Below, piece after piece: positions 10,300-21,608 of a DNA stretch of 58,000 bases (its first letter is position 1; each line of letters begins with the position of its first letter). The notes beneath the pieces were generated by a model, which saw only the letters and a program-made list of their open reading frames with translations, was not told the origin of the DNA and did no database searches. A program made the translations under genes and the position numbers. The stretch is from Cryptomeria japonica (lineage: Eukaryota > Streptophyta > Pinopsida > Cupressales > Cupressaceae). The stretch spans positions 346,526,169 through 346,584,168 of the forward strand of contig NC_081412.1 of the NCBI RefSeq assembly GCF_030272615.1, given 5' to 3'.

Positions 10300-10719
10300 C
10301 TTTTGTAAGGAGTGCAAAGAAAAATATAAGATGGTGATGCATTCATTGCAACTTTGGCCACTCATGCAGGTAATGATGCATGTATAATTGAATTAGGTGC
10401 ATCTTTTCATATGACCTCTCATAGAGATTGGTGTTTTTATTATGAAAAATTTGGAGGTAAGGTGTACTTCGATGATGATTCGCATTCATATATTGTTGGT
10501 TGTGGTAAAGTTAGAATCAAGTTTCTTGATGGCAGAATAAAAAGGATTAATGGTGTGTTGCATATCCATAGACTAGCACAATTTTTTTATCTGTGAGCAA
10601 ACTAATAGATGTGAGTGTTCAAATAGTCTTTTTTGACGTAGGATGCAAAATGGTTAAAGGTGCTATGGTGATTGCTAGAGATGTCAAATCTGTCACATTT
10701 ATATAATATGGATGCATAC
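10300..10719 (+). pseudogene. Old copia C0 protease region, active site lost
   Basis: Aspartic protease of the C0 polyprotein. The reading ACIIELGASFHMTSHRDW matches the copia phrase IDSGASFHMTSHRDW, but the catalytic Asp is replaced by Glu and the Ser by Leu. Next come GKVYFDDDSHSYIVGCGK and RIKRINGVLHIHRLAQ, then after a stop VFFDVGCKMVKGAM, the usual connector to the integrase. The frame reaches MDAY at about 10719 and is then broken by the inverted-repeat element. It continues at 11580 as IVE, which supports a clean insertion. Confidence 0.8.
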
Positions 10720-11569
10720 TAAGTCATCGTCTTCGAATTCGAGTTCGATTTCGGCAACCATAAAATTCAGATGAAGTTTGTAAAGGGCAAAAAATTTGGG
10801 AAAAAAAATCGACATTAAATTTGCCATATATAAAAATATATATATTTAAATATAAATAATATATCTCATAAATTATCGAAATAGTTTAAGATTGAAAAAT
10901 AGATTTGGAAAAATTATAAATAGATTAAAAATAAATTAAAATAATAATCAATTAAATATACTAAATATTAATTTTTAATTAAAATTTAATATAAATTTAA
11001 ATTATAAAACATGAAATAAATTTAAATCTATTTAATATTAATAACTTTCGAAATCATTATAAACAGATAAAAAATAAATTAAAATAATAATCAATTAAAT
11101 ATACTAAATATTTTTTAATAAAAGTTTAATATAAATTAAAATTATAAAACAATAAATAAATTTAAATCTATTTAATATCGATAACTAATAAGTAGTAAGC
11201 ATATTAAAATAACATTACTCTTAATGTAAGGAGAAAATCGTAAAAAACAAAACAAAAAATGTAATCGAAAAACTATACTGTGGAGGGAAAGTGCATTGCG
11301 AACGCGAGGGAAATAGTCACGGCTGGGCAGGGGCTCAGACGACACGCGAATAGGGCTAGTTGGGCATGAGAATAACAATGGCTAGTTAGGACCTCACGAC
11401 ATAGGAATAGCGACAAGATTGACAGCTATATAGCTTCAATGGCAGACAAACAAAACCAATTCATTTTGACATACGAATTTGAAGCAAACTTTTCTGAATT
11501 TTATTTATATTTTATAGATTTGTTGATTTCTGAATCTGAAGCCGGAAATTCGGCGAATGCGGTGACTTG
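10720..11569. mobile_element. Non-autonomous DNA transposon with TIRs (Mutator-like?)
   Basis: 850 bp, very AT-rich, non-coding. Its left end is TAAGTCATCGTCTTCG and the reverse complement of its right end is CAAGTCACCGCATTCG, 12 of 16 identical, with weaker matching further in. It is flanked by GGATGCATAC on both sides (10710-10719 and 11570-11579), a 10 bp target duplication. A 9-10 bp duplication with terminal inverted repeats is typical of Mutator-like elements. No transposase is present. Removing it rejoins the copia reading frame. Confidence 0.72.
10913..11185. repeat. Internal ~132 bp direct duplication in the TIR element
   Basis: Copy one is 10913-11045 and copy two 11055-11185. Both share AAATAAATTAAAATAATAAT, then TCAATTAAATATACTAAATA, and end in AAATTTAAATCTATTTAATA. 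They are about 90 percent alike by eye, so the duplication arose within the element. Confidence 0.8.
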
Positions 11570-11579
11570 GGATGCATAC

Positions 11580-12355
11580 ATTGTTGAGTGAATGGTACTT
11601 ATGTGAAAAGAAAATATGTGAATACTCCATTGGAAGGGGTGAAGATTTCACCTTCAATAGATGGATATGAATTTTTTTGGTACCTTGGTTTGCTCTTTCT
11701 TCTGAATTTAAGAAACTGACATATAATACTATGTTATGGCACTAGAGACTTGGCCAAATTGGAGAAAAGGCTCCAAGGACCTTCTAGAATAAAAACCTTG
11801 TTGAAGGTTTTAATGATTGTAATCTTGATTTTGATTTATGTGAGCATTGCATTTATGCAAAATAAAAAAGTGTTTACTTTTACTTGAGTTCTCGTAAATT
11901 TTGTGGTGTGTTAGATCTTATTTATTTTGATATTTTTGGTCTTGTTGATATTTCTTCCATTGCAAAATTTGCATATTATGTTTCATTTATTAATGATTAT
12001 AGTTGAAGGACATGGGCATATTTTCTAAAGAGTAAATTTGAAGTTTTCAGTTGATTTAAAGAAATTAAAGTAATGTTTGAGTTGCAAACTCAAAAGAAAA
12101 TAAAATGTTCGAGGACTGATAGAATTTGTAAAGACTATGGAATTCATAGACAAATGACAACTCTGAATTCTCAATAGTAGAATGTAGTTCTTGAAAGAAT
12201 GGACAAGATACTAATGGAGAAGGCTAGGAGTATGTTGAGTGGTGCTAGTCTAGAATAAAAGTTTTGGGTTGAAGCTATTGACACCACTTGCTACCTAAAT
12301 AACAAGTCTCCCACATCAACTCTTGTTGATAAAACACCTATGGAGGCATGTCTTC
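11580..12355 (+). pseudogene. Old copia C0 integrase, truncated
   Basis: Integrase remnant in C0. After NGTYVKRKYVNTPLEG the zinc region is seen as LDFDLCEHCIYAK. The core has LDLIYFDIFGLV (first Asp) and FINDYS then RTWAYFLKSK. It continues with KIKCSRTD (second Asp), then WVEAIDTTCYLNNKSP and STLVDKTPMEA. Several stops (for example at RTWAYF and CIYAK) show long decay. The protein stops matching at about 12355, just before the part that should lead to reverse transcriptase. No RT or RNase H of this element follows, so its 3' half is missing from the window. Confidence 0.8.
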
Positions 12356-13072
12356 AACACAATAACATAAGATAGTGAAATAATTCATCGAGAAGATATC
12401 CATACTATGAGGAGATTTTATTAAAGTCTCTCCAATCATATGAGTGAGAATCAATCAGATAGAATTACATTGAATGGGGATTGATGGCGATTGGTCACAA
12501 GGCTAGTGAAAGACTTCATCGAGGAGACATTTGATATCAAGGAGAGAATTTTATTGTCTCCCCAATTGGATATAAGAATACAAAAGGGCTATAATGATAA
12601 TAACACCAAACAAATACAATATGACCAAAGAGAAGCTATCTTCGTCTTGCCAATAAGACTTGTCACATCAATGAAATCATTTGAAAAATCAAACGCATTA
12701 AAGGTCGTTTGGCTGACAATAATGATCGCATGAGTGGGAATTCATGCAGAGACCTAGGTGCAGATGATAAAAAACAATTTGAAGGACAATAAAGAATACA
12801 TGACTTGCAAAATGTTAATTAGAGGAATCCAGTTAAGGATCAAAGTGATCACTTCAAGATTATAATTACAAGTATATGGATCCTTCCTTGCAAAGTTTTG
12901 GTAATTGAAGAGAATTTTTCCCTATGGTTTTCTATTTTAACTAAGAAGAGATAGTAATCAAGATATCGAAGGAACCTCTGAGAAACCCAAAGCCAAGAGG
13001 CAAACAAAGGAAGGAAGACCGGAAAACCAAATTTGATAGACCAATTTCTTGGTCCTAGTCTTAAATCAATAA
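12356..13072. other. Non-coding stretch upstream of ORF-A
   Basis: No gene is supported. It holds an imperfect direct repeat of about 70 bases (12383-12452 and 12514-12590), sharing TTCATCGAG, AGATTTTATT or AGAATTTTATT, and AGTCTC or TGTCTC. The short frames here (12491-12733 plus, 12849-13145 minus) have no recognisable features. It may be the 5' flank of ORF-A. Confidence 0.45.
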
Positions 13073-14320
13073 AAAACCACACAATTAAATATTGATGCTG
13101 AAAGATTAGAAGACAAATTGAAAAATTTAGGGGACATATGGGCACCCGATAAAGGGTATGACTTGTTTATGTTCCATTACAAAAGAATGTTTAGGCATAA
13201 ACATGTGTGCAACCCATGGCAAGTAAATTTGGGGAGATTGGTTGTGCCTAATGTATATGTAAATGTAGAATTGATCAAAGTAGTTGCAAGAAACTACAAC
13301 TCAAAGACAAAAAGGATATATGATTCTCAAGGAATATCCTTTGTAGCAATCACTAAAGAATATATCTCCTTAGTTTTTTGGTTGGATGATGACTGTGACA
13401 AATAGGTAATACTAGGAGACCTCAAAGAAGAATATCACAATATGGATAATGCTTACAAAAGATGGAGGTTACCTTTGCATCAACCTACAATAAACAAAAA
13501 AGATCTTAGAAAGTTTGACTTTGATGATAAACCTCCATTGTCTGTGGAATTGCTTAAAGATTACTTTCAGGTTACTTACTATTCAGTTTGTCAGATATTG
13601 GGTTTAGATGCCCTTCCTCTCATACCACTTATGCCAATGGTTTTAAAAGAAGATATACAAATTCATGGTGCCTACCCATTTGATTATGTAGTATTTTTGG
13701 AAAACAAGATTGATGCAGGTCTACATTCAATTGAAACTAATTATGATTATATATTTTACACAATATTCCTTGCTTATACATATGATTCTATATGTGGTCC
13801 AAGAGATGAAAATTTGGATAGAGCATTTGAGAATCATGGACTATGACCAGGATTACAATCTAACATCTATACAGATGTGGATTGTAGTATGGGATAGTAA
13901 GTGCACCTAGTCCCATTACTTGTACTTCCAAGAATATTTTGTCAAACCACTGTATAAAATTTTTGGCCACCCGCATGATTATGCATTGACACCTGAGATT
14001 CAAAAGTTTCAATAGAGATGAGAGAGGAAAAGTATATCACAATTGGGGAAACTAGTACTCCTTTGAACATTGTAAGAAAACTAGAGTGTCTTGGTTTGAA
14101 GATACTCCTTTCCTCCTCCCCAAGACAGTGCCTAACAGAATAGCTTATTTGGAGACTGTGAGACAATTGGCCTACTTTAGTTTCATGAATTTAAGTTCAT
14201 TTGGAAAACAATCCCTTATTCCAGGTACCCTTCCCTTTGGAGATTTTATTCTAATTGCCATAGAGGGATATGATCTTATTGATGCCAAATTGGTGTACTA
14301 TAATTTGCCATAGCAGATTC
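13073..14320 (+). pseudogene. ORF-A N-terminal half: unknown family, homologous to ORF-B
   Basis: I do not recognise a named family. The conceptual protein has LIKVVARNYNSKTKRIYD, then FVAITKEYISLVFWL, then (13442-13846) a long uninterrupted stretch with LRKFDFDDKPPLSVELLKD and FYTIFLAYTYDS. It ends with (14086-14313) VPNRIAYLETVRQLAYFS. Each block aligns with ORF-B at the same order: FVLALAKRYDPVSRSVKD, LIKLDEEFFDIIFKC, FYMTSYLVYATTS, YPSNKILLMELARQMVSM. There is no clear ATG, and stops fall at 13403, 13844 and between. The layout loosely resembles plant mobile-domain proteins often carried by transposons, but that is a guess. The gypsy element G1 interrupts it at 14320, and it continues at 35682. 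Confidence 0.6.
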
Positions 14321-15744
14321 TGTAGATGTATAAATCTGACCACTTTCCTAAATGAATATTTAATATTTATTTTAACCCTATTCCTCCTATTAATTAAATT
14401 CTATTTAATTAATTTCTTCACATTCATCTATTTGATTAAATGAATTAGTCAAATTATTTAATTAAATTCACCTAAACCTTTTCTATCCTTTAATTAAATA
14501 AATCACTTTATTTAATTAATTCCCCTTTCTCCTTTTTTAATTAAATTTACATTTAATTCAATTGATCCTTGCAAATTAATAAATCTAATTTATTTATTAA
14601 ATCCCTTACTTGTATTTATGCAAGTTGCATCTATTTTGTTGAAATAAAGTAATTTTATTTTAATTAAAATCCTCCTCCATCCACTTGAATTTTCCTACAT
14701 CTCCCACTTGTCTCTTAAACCCCTTCTAGATTCTTCTAATCACTTCCAATTTAGCCTAATTCATCTCCTAATTATTGTCGCATTCCTAAGAAAAGAGAAG
14801 TCACTTCTCAAAGCCTCCAAAGTCTTTGAAATGCATTAAAAGTTTTATGTCTTCAACAGGTTAACCCTCAAAGTCTACCTAACCATTAATGGTTAACTCA
14901 ACCTTCTTGCATAGTTAGAGACTTTCCTCTAACTTAACCCTCATCTAACCCAAGGGTCTCATCAAGCATTCATGGCTTTAACCTTGGTTGTCCCGTTAAC
15001 CCTTGCACAAGAGTTTACCCCTTGGGTAAAAGCTTTGTCCATTGGATATCCCTAACTTGACCTTAACCTTTACCTCCTAGGGTAACCTTCATGTCTTCTC
15101 AAGCATTTAATTCTTCTTGCATCTTCTCTCAAGCAACCTCTTGTTGACAATTGTCACCATTTCATTGGTGAGAATTGTAAACATGGATTGATTAACTTTC
15201 AATCCTGTCCCTTGTTAAGATTATCCAATCTTGACTATCCATTGCCCTATTTTCCCTATAAATAGAGCTCTCATTCCTCATTTTCATAATCTCCAAGTTT
15301 TCATGCATTTACATTATAGCCGAAATTACTAAACATTTAGTTTCTCTTTGTTAAATCATCATAATAGCATTTAAATATATCATAGAATATTCATGCTAAG
15401 ATAGTATATCATTTGCTAAGATAATTTGCTAATCTTTTATCATATCATCAACTTTATGTTAGCTTAATCATCATATTTTTAATATCATACATCTTAGAAT
15501 GCATTCATACATATAAATCAAATATCACTCGTTCTTGGAGTTGTCATTCCTAAGTCACTTTGCTCAGTGATCTGAGAGCAAAACATTGCCTTTAGGGATC
15601 CTGTGAGATAGAGAACAATGGGACACCCCTTGGGAAGTTGAATTGATTGAATAAGTTCATATACTTTCACCAAGAGTCTCATTGGTGTGTGGGTATTCTG
15701 GATTTGAGTTATTCATTTTTCGTCACCACATTTCCCCGCATACA
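14321..15744 (+). repeat. 5' LTR of gypsy G1
   Basis: Begins TGTAGATGTATAAATCTG and ends CCCCGCATACA. It matches 34266-35681 almost throughout. It holds a TATA box at 15256-15265 and TTAATTAAAT-rich 5' sequence. The primer site follows directly. Confidence 0.95.
15256..15265 (+). promoter_or_regulatory. TATA box in G1 5' LTR
   Basis: CTATAAATAG is a near-perfect plant TATA box, conserved as CTATAAATA in the 3' LTR at 35185-35193. Transcription would be expected to start about 30 bases downstream, leaving an R-U5 of roughly 450 bases. The start itself is not visible in sequence. Confidence 0.65.
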
Positions 15745-15746
15745 TT

Positions 15747-15767
15747 TTTGGCACCCACTGTGGGGCT
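15747..15767 (+). other. Primer-binding site region of gypsy G1
   Basis: Just after the LTR end comes TTTGGCACCCACTGTGGGGC. Plant gypsy elements commonly carry TGGCGCC-type sites here. I cannot assign the tRNA with certainty. Confidence 0.6.
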
Positions 15768-15824
15768 CATCCCCATAAATAACATCATTTTTTGTACAGA
15801 AAAAGGATTACAAGCATGCTGGAA

Positions 15825-16080
15825 TACCCTTTTAGCGCGTCTAGAGTATACTTTAGCGCATCTGTGGCAAATAGTAGCGCCTTCATTGCATTGTTTAGCA
15901 CATAGGAGCCTTTTTGTAGCGCTTTGGAGCTTACTTTTAGTGCATAACACTTTATGTTTCTTTCTTGTGCATCAAGGTATCAGTGTAGCGCATTAGGAAA
16001 TCAGCGTAGCACTTAGGAGTCATACTTTAGCACTTTTGTACCTTTCTGTAGTGCATCTGTGTAGAAGTTTAGTGCGTGAC
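15825..16080 (+). repeat. TAGCGC motif cluster 1 in G1 leader
   Basis: TAGCGC occurs about five times in 260 bases (for example TTTAGCGCGTC, TTTAGCGCATC, GTAGCGCATTAGG). Decayed forms such as TTTAGCACA and TTTAGTGCG fill the gaps. Spacing is irregular, 20-60 bases. The long frame at 15682-15996 runs across it but shows no protein features. Confidence 0.75.
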
Positions 16081-17640
16081 TCTAGCAAAAAGAAGGGATA
16101 ATTTGTAACAGAGTCAGAAAATTAGGCTTGTATAAGCTCACCTAAGGTCTTAATTTTTCACTAACTTTCTTTTGTTGCAGGTTACTAATCATTTCTTGCA
16201 GATGGGAAGAGTTAAATTTAGGCATTCGATTGTTTTTATTCCTAGCTTTTTCAAGTTGGTTTAAGAGAATTCATTTCCTGTTGATTAAAAAGAATCTCAT
16301 CATTTCTTTTAGTGCTTAAAACAAGACCTCACTTTTATTTTTGCAAAAGGTTAAAAAGAACTACAAACAAACCTTTATTTTACAAAGTTAAAAAGGATCT
16401 CACTTTCTTTTGGTGCAAACTAAAAAGAACCTCATCATTTATTTGGTGTTTAAAACAAGACCTCACTTTCTATTTTGCAAAAGGTTAAAAATAACTACAA
16501 ACAAACCTTTATTTTTGCAAAGTTAAAAAGGATCTCACTTTCATTTTGGTACAAAATAAAAAGAACTCCATTGATGATTGGTTGCACGATTTTCATTTTG
16601 GTACAAAATAAAAAGAACTCCATTGATGATTGGTTGCATGATTTTCATTTTGTTGACCAAATACATGATTTTATCTTGTTGACCAGGTTTATTTTCCAAA
16701 GTTTCTGAAACACACATTTTGCTATGAAAGGCTAAAAAGAACACCATGTTTGTTGGAGCAACATCTCCAAATAGATCTTAGAAAATCATTGCCATGAAGT
16801 TAAAAAGAAAGTTGTTTGCCTTGTCTCGAAAGTGGAAGGTATATGCTCTCCCCTTAATTGGGTGACCAAAAAGCCAAACCACTCTTATGCTTTATTTTTA
16901 CTTTAAGTATTTAAATCTTTTAGAAGGCTTGCCCTCCCGAGTTGCCCTTAGGGCGCCATTAATGGCCGGTGAGAGGGGAACGACCTAAGTGGGAAAAGAC
17001 TTTATTGCCAAGTGTTCCAACCCACTATAATCAAATGTGGAGGTTGACGAAAGTCCCCCTCAATGGTTTTGCTCAATGATTAGTCTTCCCCCAGTACCTT
17101 TAAGATACATAAAGCCTTTTTTCTAAAGGTTGGTAAGCCTCCCGAGGGATTTTATCACTGAAGATCGAATGGAAGCCTGATTAAAAACCTTAGCATTAGA
17201 AACTTTGAACCGAGTCAATTGTCAAACATTGGCAATATCATAGTGCAAGGGTGGGGAAGAATCTGCCCCCAAGATCACTCACCATATATCTCCCAAGATA
17301 ACTACTCAACTGTGAAGCAATTCACTTTGGGTTAATTTCTGGAAAAAGGCAAAAAAATGGGCGCCCCCTAGGGGGTGACAAATTTGTTTGAGCTGACGGA
17401 GTATCGAGACTAGTGAGCTATGATATTGTTGATGACCCTTGAATAAAGAGTTTGCTTGATCTATCTTTTTGTAATCCAAACCAGTGAAAACATTGGGGAT
17501 TTGAAAACATCTTCAAAATAACATACACTACTTGTTTAGCATTAACAAAATTGTTATCTCTTCTATATGCCATGTTTTCAAGTCATTTTCAGAAAATCAT
17601 CCATCAAATCACAAGTGTTACTTTTCAACATCACAGCAAA
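16081..17640 (+). repeat. G1 leader with nested short repeats
   Basis: No gene. A unit of about 135 bases starting AAACAAGACCTCACTTT occurs at 16318 and 16453. It is followed by a 52-base unit (TCATTTTGGTACAAAATAAA) at 16541 and 16593. Near 16185 a pyrimidine-rich stretch ends in TTTTGTTGCAGG, which resembles a 3' splice site. Some Tat/Ogre elements have an intron, but here it cannot be proved. From about 16720 to 17640 I see nothing beyond ordinary non-coding sequence. Confidence 0.55.
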
Positions 17641-17649
17641 AGCATCAAA

Positions 17650-18035
17650 CAAAGAAATCGGGATAGTTAGCGCATAGGAGAAACAACCTAGCACGTCGCA
17701 AATATCCAAGAGTGCATCTACACCAAAACTTAGCGCTTTCATCACTCAACCTAGCGCATAATCAATATCATACTGGTAAAATTTCAGGTAGCACTTATCA
17801 ACATCATTATAGCACATTCAAGTATTAGCCTAGCGCATTCAAGATATATTATAGTGCTTTCGTATCAAAAATTAGCGTGTAACTGGGACATATTAGCGCA
17901 TAACCCATCCAACCAATCCATTATCAAACAGTCTGAAATAGAGCATAAGAGAGACAACATAGCGCATAGTGAACATTATGTAGCACTTTGAGAACTATCT
18001 TTAGCACATCAGGTCTCTGTCTTAGCGCATGATCA
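17650..18035 (+). repeat. TAGCGC motif cluster 2 in G1 leader
   Basis: A second cluster of the same hexamer, about seven copies, includes GTTAGCGCATAGGAG, CCTAGCGCATAATC, TATTAGCGCATAACC and CTTAGCGCATGATC. It is about 1.6 kb downstream of cluster 1 and in the same orientation. Decayed copies (TAGCAC, TAGTGC) lie between. Confidence 0.75.
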
Positions 18036-18649
18036 ATAATAGGGAAAAACAGAGAGAAAATCAATCCCTTTGGGAAAATTTTATCAATAGTTCCAAATAC
18101 CCTTTTGGGTCCTTTAGCAAATCCAGCAACAAAACTTCAAATCCAATCATCAGTGAGAAAATTTCCAAATCCAACAAGGCACTCTTAGAACGAGTTTTTC
18201 AAATCTTTAACTAGCTTGAGATTAGACTTCATCCAACAAAATTAAGGAGTATCAAAATAGTGATCAAAGTTTCACCATCTAGTCAATCCTATCAAAACAA
18301 ATACCTAGTTTGGTCCTTAAGTTGTCAAACCAAGTTTCCATATGGGGAGACTTTATCCATATCATTTGACACACTTTGTCGTGGAGGTGAATCGAACTAA
18401 ACCTCTACTTGATAAAGTAAACTTGAGTTTTCAAACAAAGTATCCAACATCAAACATCAACATCAACCTTTGATCATTCGTGTATGACCACTCCTCATAT
18501 TTTGAGAAGAACAAGTCTTCAGCAAAAGACTAAGCTGAAGAAGAGACAACCTAGTTCTAAGACACTTGTTAAAAGGAATAAATTTCTCTATATAAATCGT
18601 CAACTTTCTGAATCACATCGCGCATTCTTGCGTTATATGTGATTGTATA

Positions 18650-19310
18650 TCGAAGGAAAAACAAATGAGTTTGACAAGGAGCCTTTGAGAAGTAGGGCTT
18701 ACATTTAGAAAGCGACATTCAAGCAACGTCTAAATAGTGGAGGAAGGATTAACCCCGCTTTGTTCCCAAAGTTCCTTATCACTTATAACAAAGCTCGACC
18801 TGAGCTGCTAACTCCACCAAGAACCCCAATAGAAGAAGAAGAATTCATCACGGTAGAAATATATTAATGCTCATTGTCACCTGATCTAAGAGAAATAAGC
18901 AGAAGGAATCACAACCAGAATCAAGTATGGGTCGTAGATTGTCCAATCCTTTTGATGAGTATGCAAATATGGGAGAAACAGAGATCACCGAATAACTTCT
19001 CCAAGAATGTCAAGAAAACGTAGCTTTCCAAAAACTCATGGAAACACTTATAGAAGCAGTCAAGGAAAAATATGTACTCATGCTAACTAGCAAAGGAGTC
19101 AACATTCCTGAAGATTTTGATACAGAAAACTTGACGAATATAGATGAGAGAATTTCAATAACAAGGTCAAGAAACTATGCCTATCAAGAACAACGAAGAG
19201 AAGAAGAGACACGTGATCCAGAAAACATATGCAACCAAGATCGCACTCATGAACAAGACAACACCCATGACCAACACCATGCCCGCAATTGGGACAATCT
19301 TAACGAATGA
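18650..19310 (+). pseudogene. G1 5' coding region (gag N-terminus), decayed
   Basis: Reading frames here are open but broken. One gives KATFKQRLNSGGRINPALF and ARPELLTPPRTPIEEEEF. Then 19038-19310 is 90 residues long: METLIEAVKEKYVLML, and a charged, His/Asp-rich tail (THEQDNTHDQHH). In Tat-type elements a poorly conserved charged region precedes the capsid core, and this fits that place. The frame ends at 19310, where the copia C2 begins. The capsid core resumes at about 24601. I cannot identify a domain in this part itself. Confidence 0.5.
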
Positions 19311-19696
19311 CAGAAAACAAAGCTAGAAGTAGACTTTTGATTAGTGACATCACCAACCCACTCTGAGTCAGTGTAGCCAACAATGTGAGGTTCCCCTGAT
19401 GTGTAGTGAATGCCATGAGAACTAGAGCCCTGAATGTACTGCAAAATGCATTTGGCAACTTTCCAATGACTCTCATGAGGATCATGGGAGAATCAAGAGA
19501 CAAGGCCAACTACAAAGGAAAGATCAGGACGAGTGTGAGTTAGGTACAACAAACTACCAACCAACTATCTGTAAAGTGTAGAATCTACTGAAGGAGTGGG
19601 ACAAGTAGGAATCAAAACAACCCCTGACTGAAAAGGAGTGGGAGAAAGCTTGCAATCAAGCATACCAAAGCATCGAAGCATGTCAAGATCATACTT
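19311..19696 (-). pseudogene. Copia C2 RT end and RNase H start, truncated
   Basis: The minus strand reads KYDLDMLRCFGMLDCK after a stop that follows IQSSDGIYIYQ. It continues through YLTHTRPDLSFVVGLVS to the RNase H start VGYTDSEWVGDVTNQKST. That last phrase holds the first catalytic Asp of the copia RNase H. The sequence is cut within the next 20 residues at the junction with gypsy DNA, so the remaining catalytic residues are missing. Confidence 0.8.
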
Positions 19697-20556
19697 CTAC
19701 TGGTAAATGTAGATCCCATCAGAAGATTGAATCACCTGAAAACCAAGGAAATAGTGCAGAAGACCAAGGTCTGTCATCTCAAACTGGTCCATCAAGGCTC
19801 GTTGAATATGTCGAATCATAGAGCATGAGCTACCTGTGATGAGGAGATCATCAATATAGAGCACAAGAATCAGGATCTCACCCTCAAGAAGCTGAATATA
19901 CACTGTGTGATCAGAATGACTGCAAGTGAAACCATTGGAGAGCAAGAAAGAATCCATCTTCTCATACCAAGCCCGAGGGGCCTGTTTGAGACCATACAAT
20001 GAATGTCGAGGTCTGTAAACCAAAGAACTATCCTGCATAAATCCCTGAGGCTGCTCCATGTAGATTTCCTCTTGTAGGTCCCCATGCAAGAAGGCACTCT
20101 TCACATCCATCTGAAAAACAGGCCATCCCCGAGAAGCTACAAGAGAGAGTACAAAGCAAATAGAGTTCATCTTGGTGATAGGGGAAAAGGTCTCGGAGTA
20201 CCAATACCCTCAACCTATGAGAAACCCTTTGCAACAAGACGTGCTTTGTACTTATCAATGAAACCATCATCAACATACTTAGTGCGATACAACCGGTGGC
20301 ACCTAACCATCTTTCTTCCCTTAGGAAGAGGACAGAGATCCCAAGTATGATTCCTCATCAAAGAAGAATACTCCTCCTCCATAGCACAATCCCACTCAGG
20401 GTGTCTTGTAGCCTCTGAAAACTTCTGAGGATCATCTAAAATGGCATGACTCAAAAGACTAGAACCCACAGTATGAGAACGGGTGCGATGGGTATCTAAA
20501 GGATCACCGACCATAGATCTTGCGGCCACAACAGTAAAGAGAGTCCACTTGGGCAT
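19697..20556 (-). pseudogene. Copia C2 reverse transcriptase
   Basis: Reverse transcriptase in two frames. The N-terminal part (20556-20215) has CAMEEEYSSLMRNHTWDL and FIDKYKARLVAKGFS. A shift near 20200 leads to the second part (20170-19697). This carries VFQMDVKSAFLHGDLQEE with the first catalytic Asp, [17 protein letters not shown], and the active-site box LYIDDLLITG. The YIDD form is a normal copia variant. Downstream is FLGFQVIQSSDGIYIY. The domain is full length apart from the frameshift. Confidence 0.9.
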
Positions 20557-20628
20557 CTGAGGTGGAGAAGGTGGAGGTGGGGATGGTGGATCATCAGCAC
20601 CATCATCAGAATCATCCTCAAAATAATC

Positions 20629-21437
20629 CTAAAGAGAAGCAGTCAAAGGAGTAGGCAGAGGAGTAGACACTGGAGTCAAGGTATCCACTGTGGGAAGGCA
20701 CTCATCAAACTGAACATCCTTTCGAAACAGGACCTCTCTGGAATTGGGATTAAACAACCTGTACGCCTTAACATCCTCACAATAGCCAACAAAAATGAAG
20801 GGTCGGCTCTTCCGCTCCATGGCTTTCCTCTGAGCATCGGGAATAAAAGCCTATGCTTCACTGCCAAACACTTGGAAAAAAAAACATCGGGCTTGTCATG
20901 AGACCAAGCCTCCTCAGGAGTCATATGTCGAATCACCTTGTGAGGCATCCGATTCTGAATATAGTTGGCACAATTGACTGCCTCAGCCCAAAAAGACGAA
21001 TCTGTGGACCTGGACTGAATCGTACAATTCACCATCTCCTATAAAGTTTTGTTCTTGCGCTCAATGACACCATTCTACTGAGGGGTGTAGGGAACAGTAA
21101 ACTGATGCTACAAACCATGCTCAGTGCAAAAATTTCTGAAAGACTAATTCACACACTCCCCCTTATTATCTGTACGTATCCGCCAAATAGAATAGCCAGA
21201 CTACTTCTCTACAAATGCCTTGAAGATTCGAAATGAATCAAAGACATCAGACTTGTACTTAAGAAAGTACACCCATGTGCGTCTGGAGAAGTCATCAATA
21301 AAAGTGAGTACATACTTGGCCCCAAAAAAAGAAGGATTGGGAAATGACATGAGATCACTGTGAATCAACTCCAAGGGTGCCAAAGCATGAGAGGCTTTTC
21401 CCTTTGGAAAGGGATCTTTGTGATGCTTGCCAAGCAC
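20629..21437 (-). pseudogene. Copia C2 integrase
   Basis: Integrase core and C-terminal parts. It has LELIHSDLMSFPNPSF (first Asp), YVLTFIDDFSRRTWVYFLKY, then IRIRTDNKGE-type text around 21175 (second Asp). Next is SSFWAEAVNCANYIQNRMPH (starting near 20980) and the EAW motif. 20629-20820 gives RPFIFVGYCEDVKAYRLFN and a Pro/Thr-rich tail. Several stops (for example near 21040 and 21100) fall within it. The catalytic Glu region lies in a broken stretch around 21050-21110 and is not clearly preserved. Confidence 0.82.
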
Positions 21438-21608
21438 ACAGCCATGACAAACACCATCAGTGCAGAAAATCTATGGGAGCCCAAGAATAAGTGTCTGTGT
21501 TCTCATCTACTGAAGATATCTGTAATTGACATGACCCAAGCGCTCATGCCAAAGCTTACTTACTGAATCTGCATGTGCTATAAGAGACGAACCTGCACCC
21601 ACAGAGGG

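Noticed and set aside
11172-11378. 68-residue frame with hydrophobic character
   Set aside because: It is within the AT-rich TIR element. No start context, and no homology is visible.
15682-15996. 104-residue frame crossing the LTR end and TAGCGC cluster
   Set aside because: It spans the LTR boundary and primer site, so it cannot be a conserved protein of the element.
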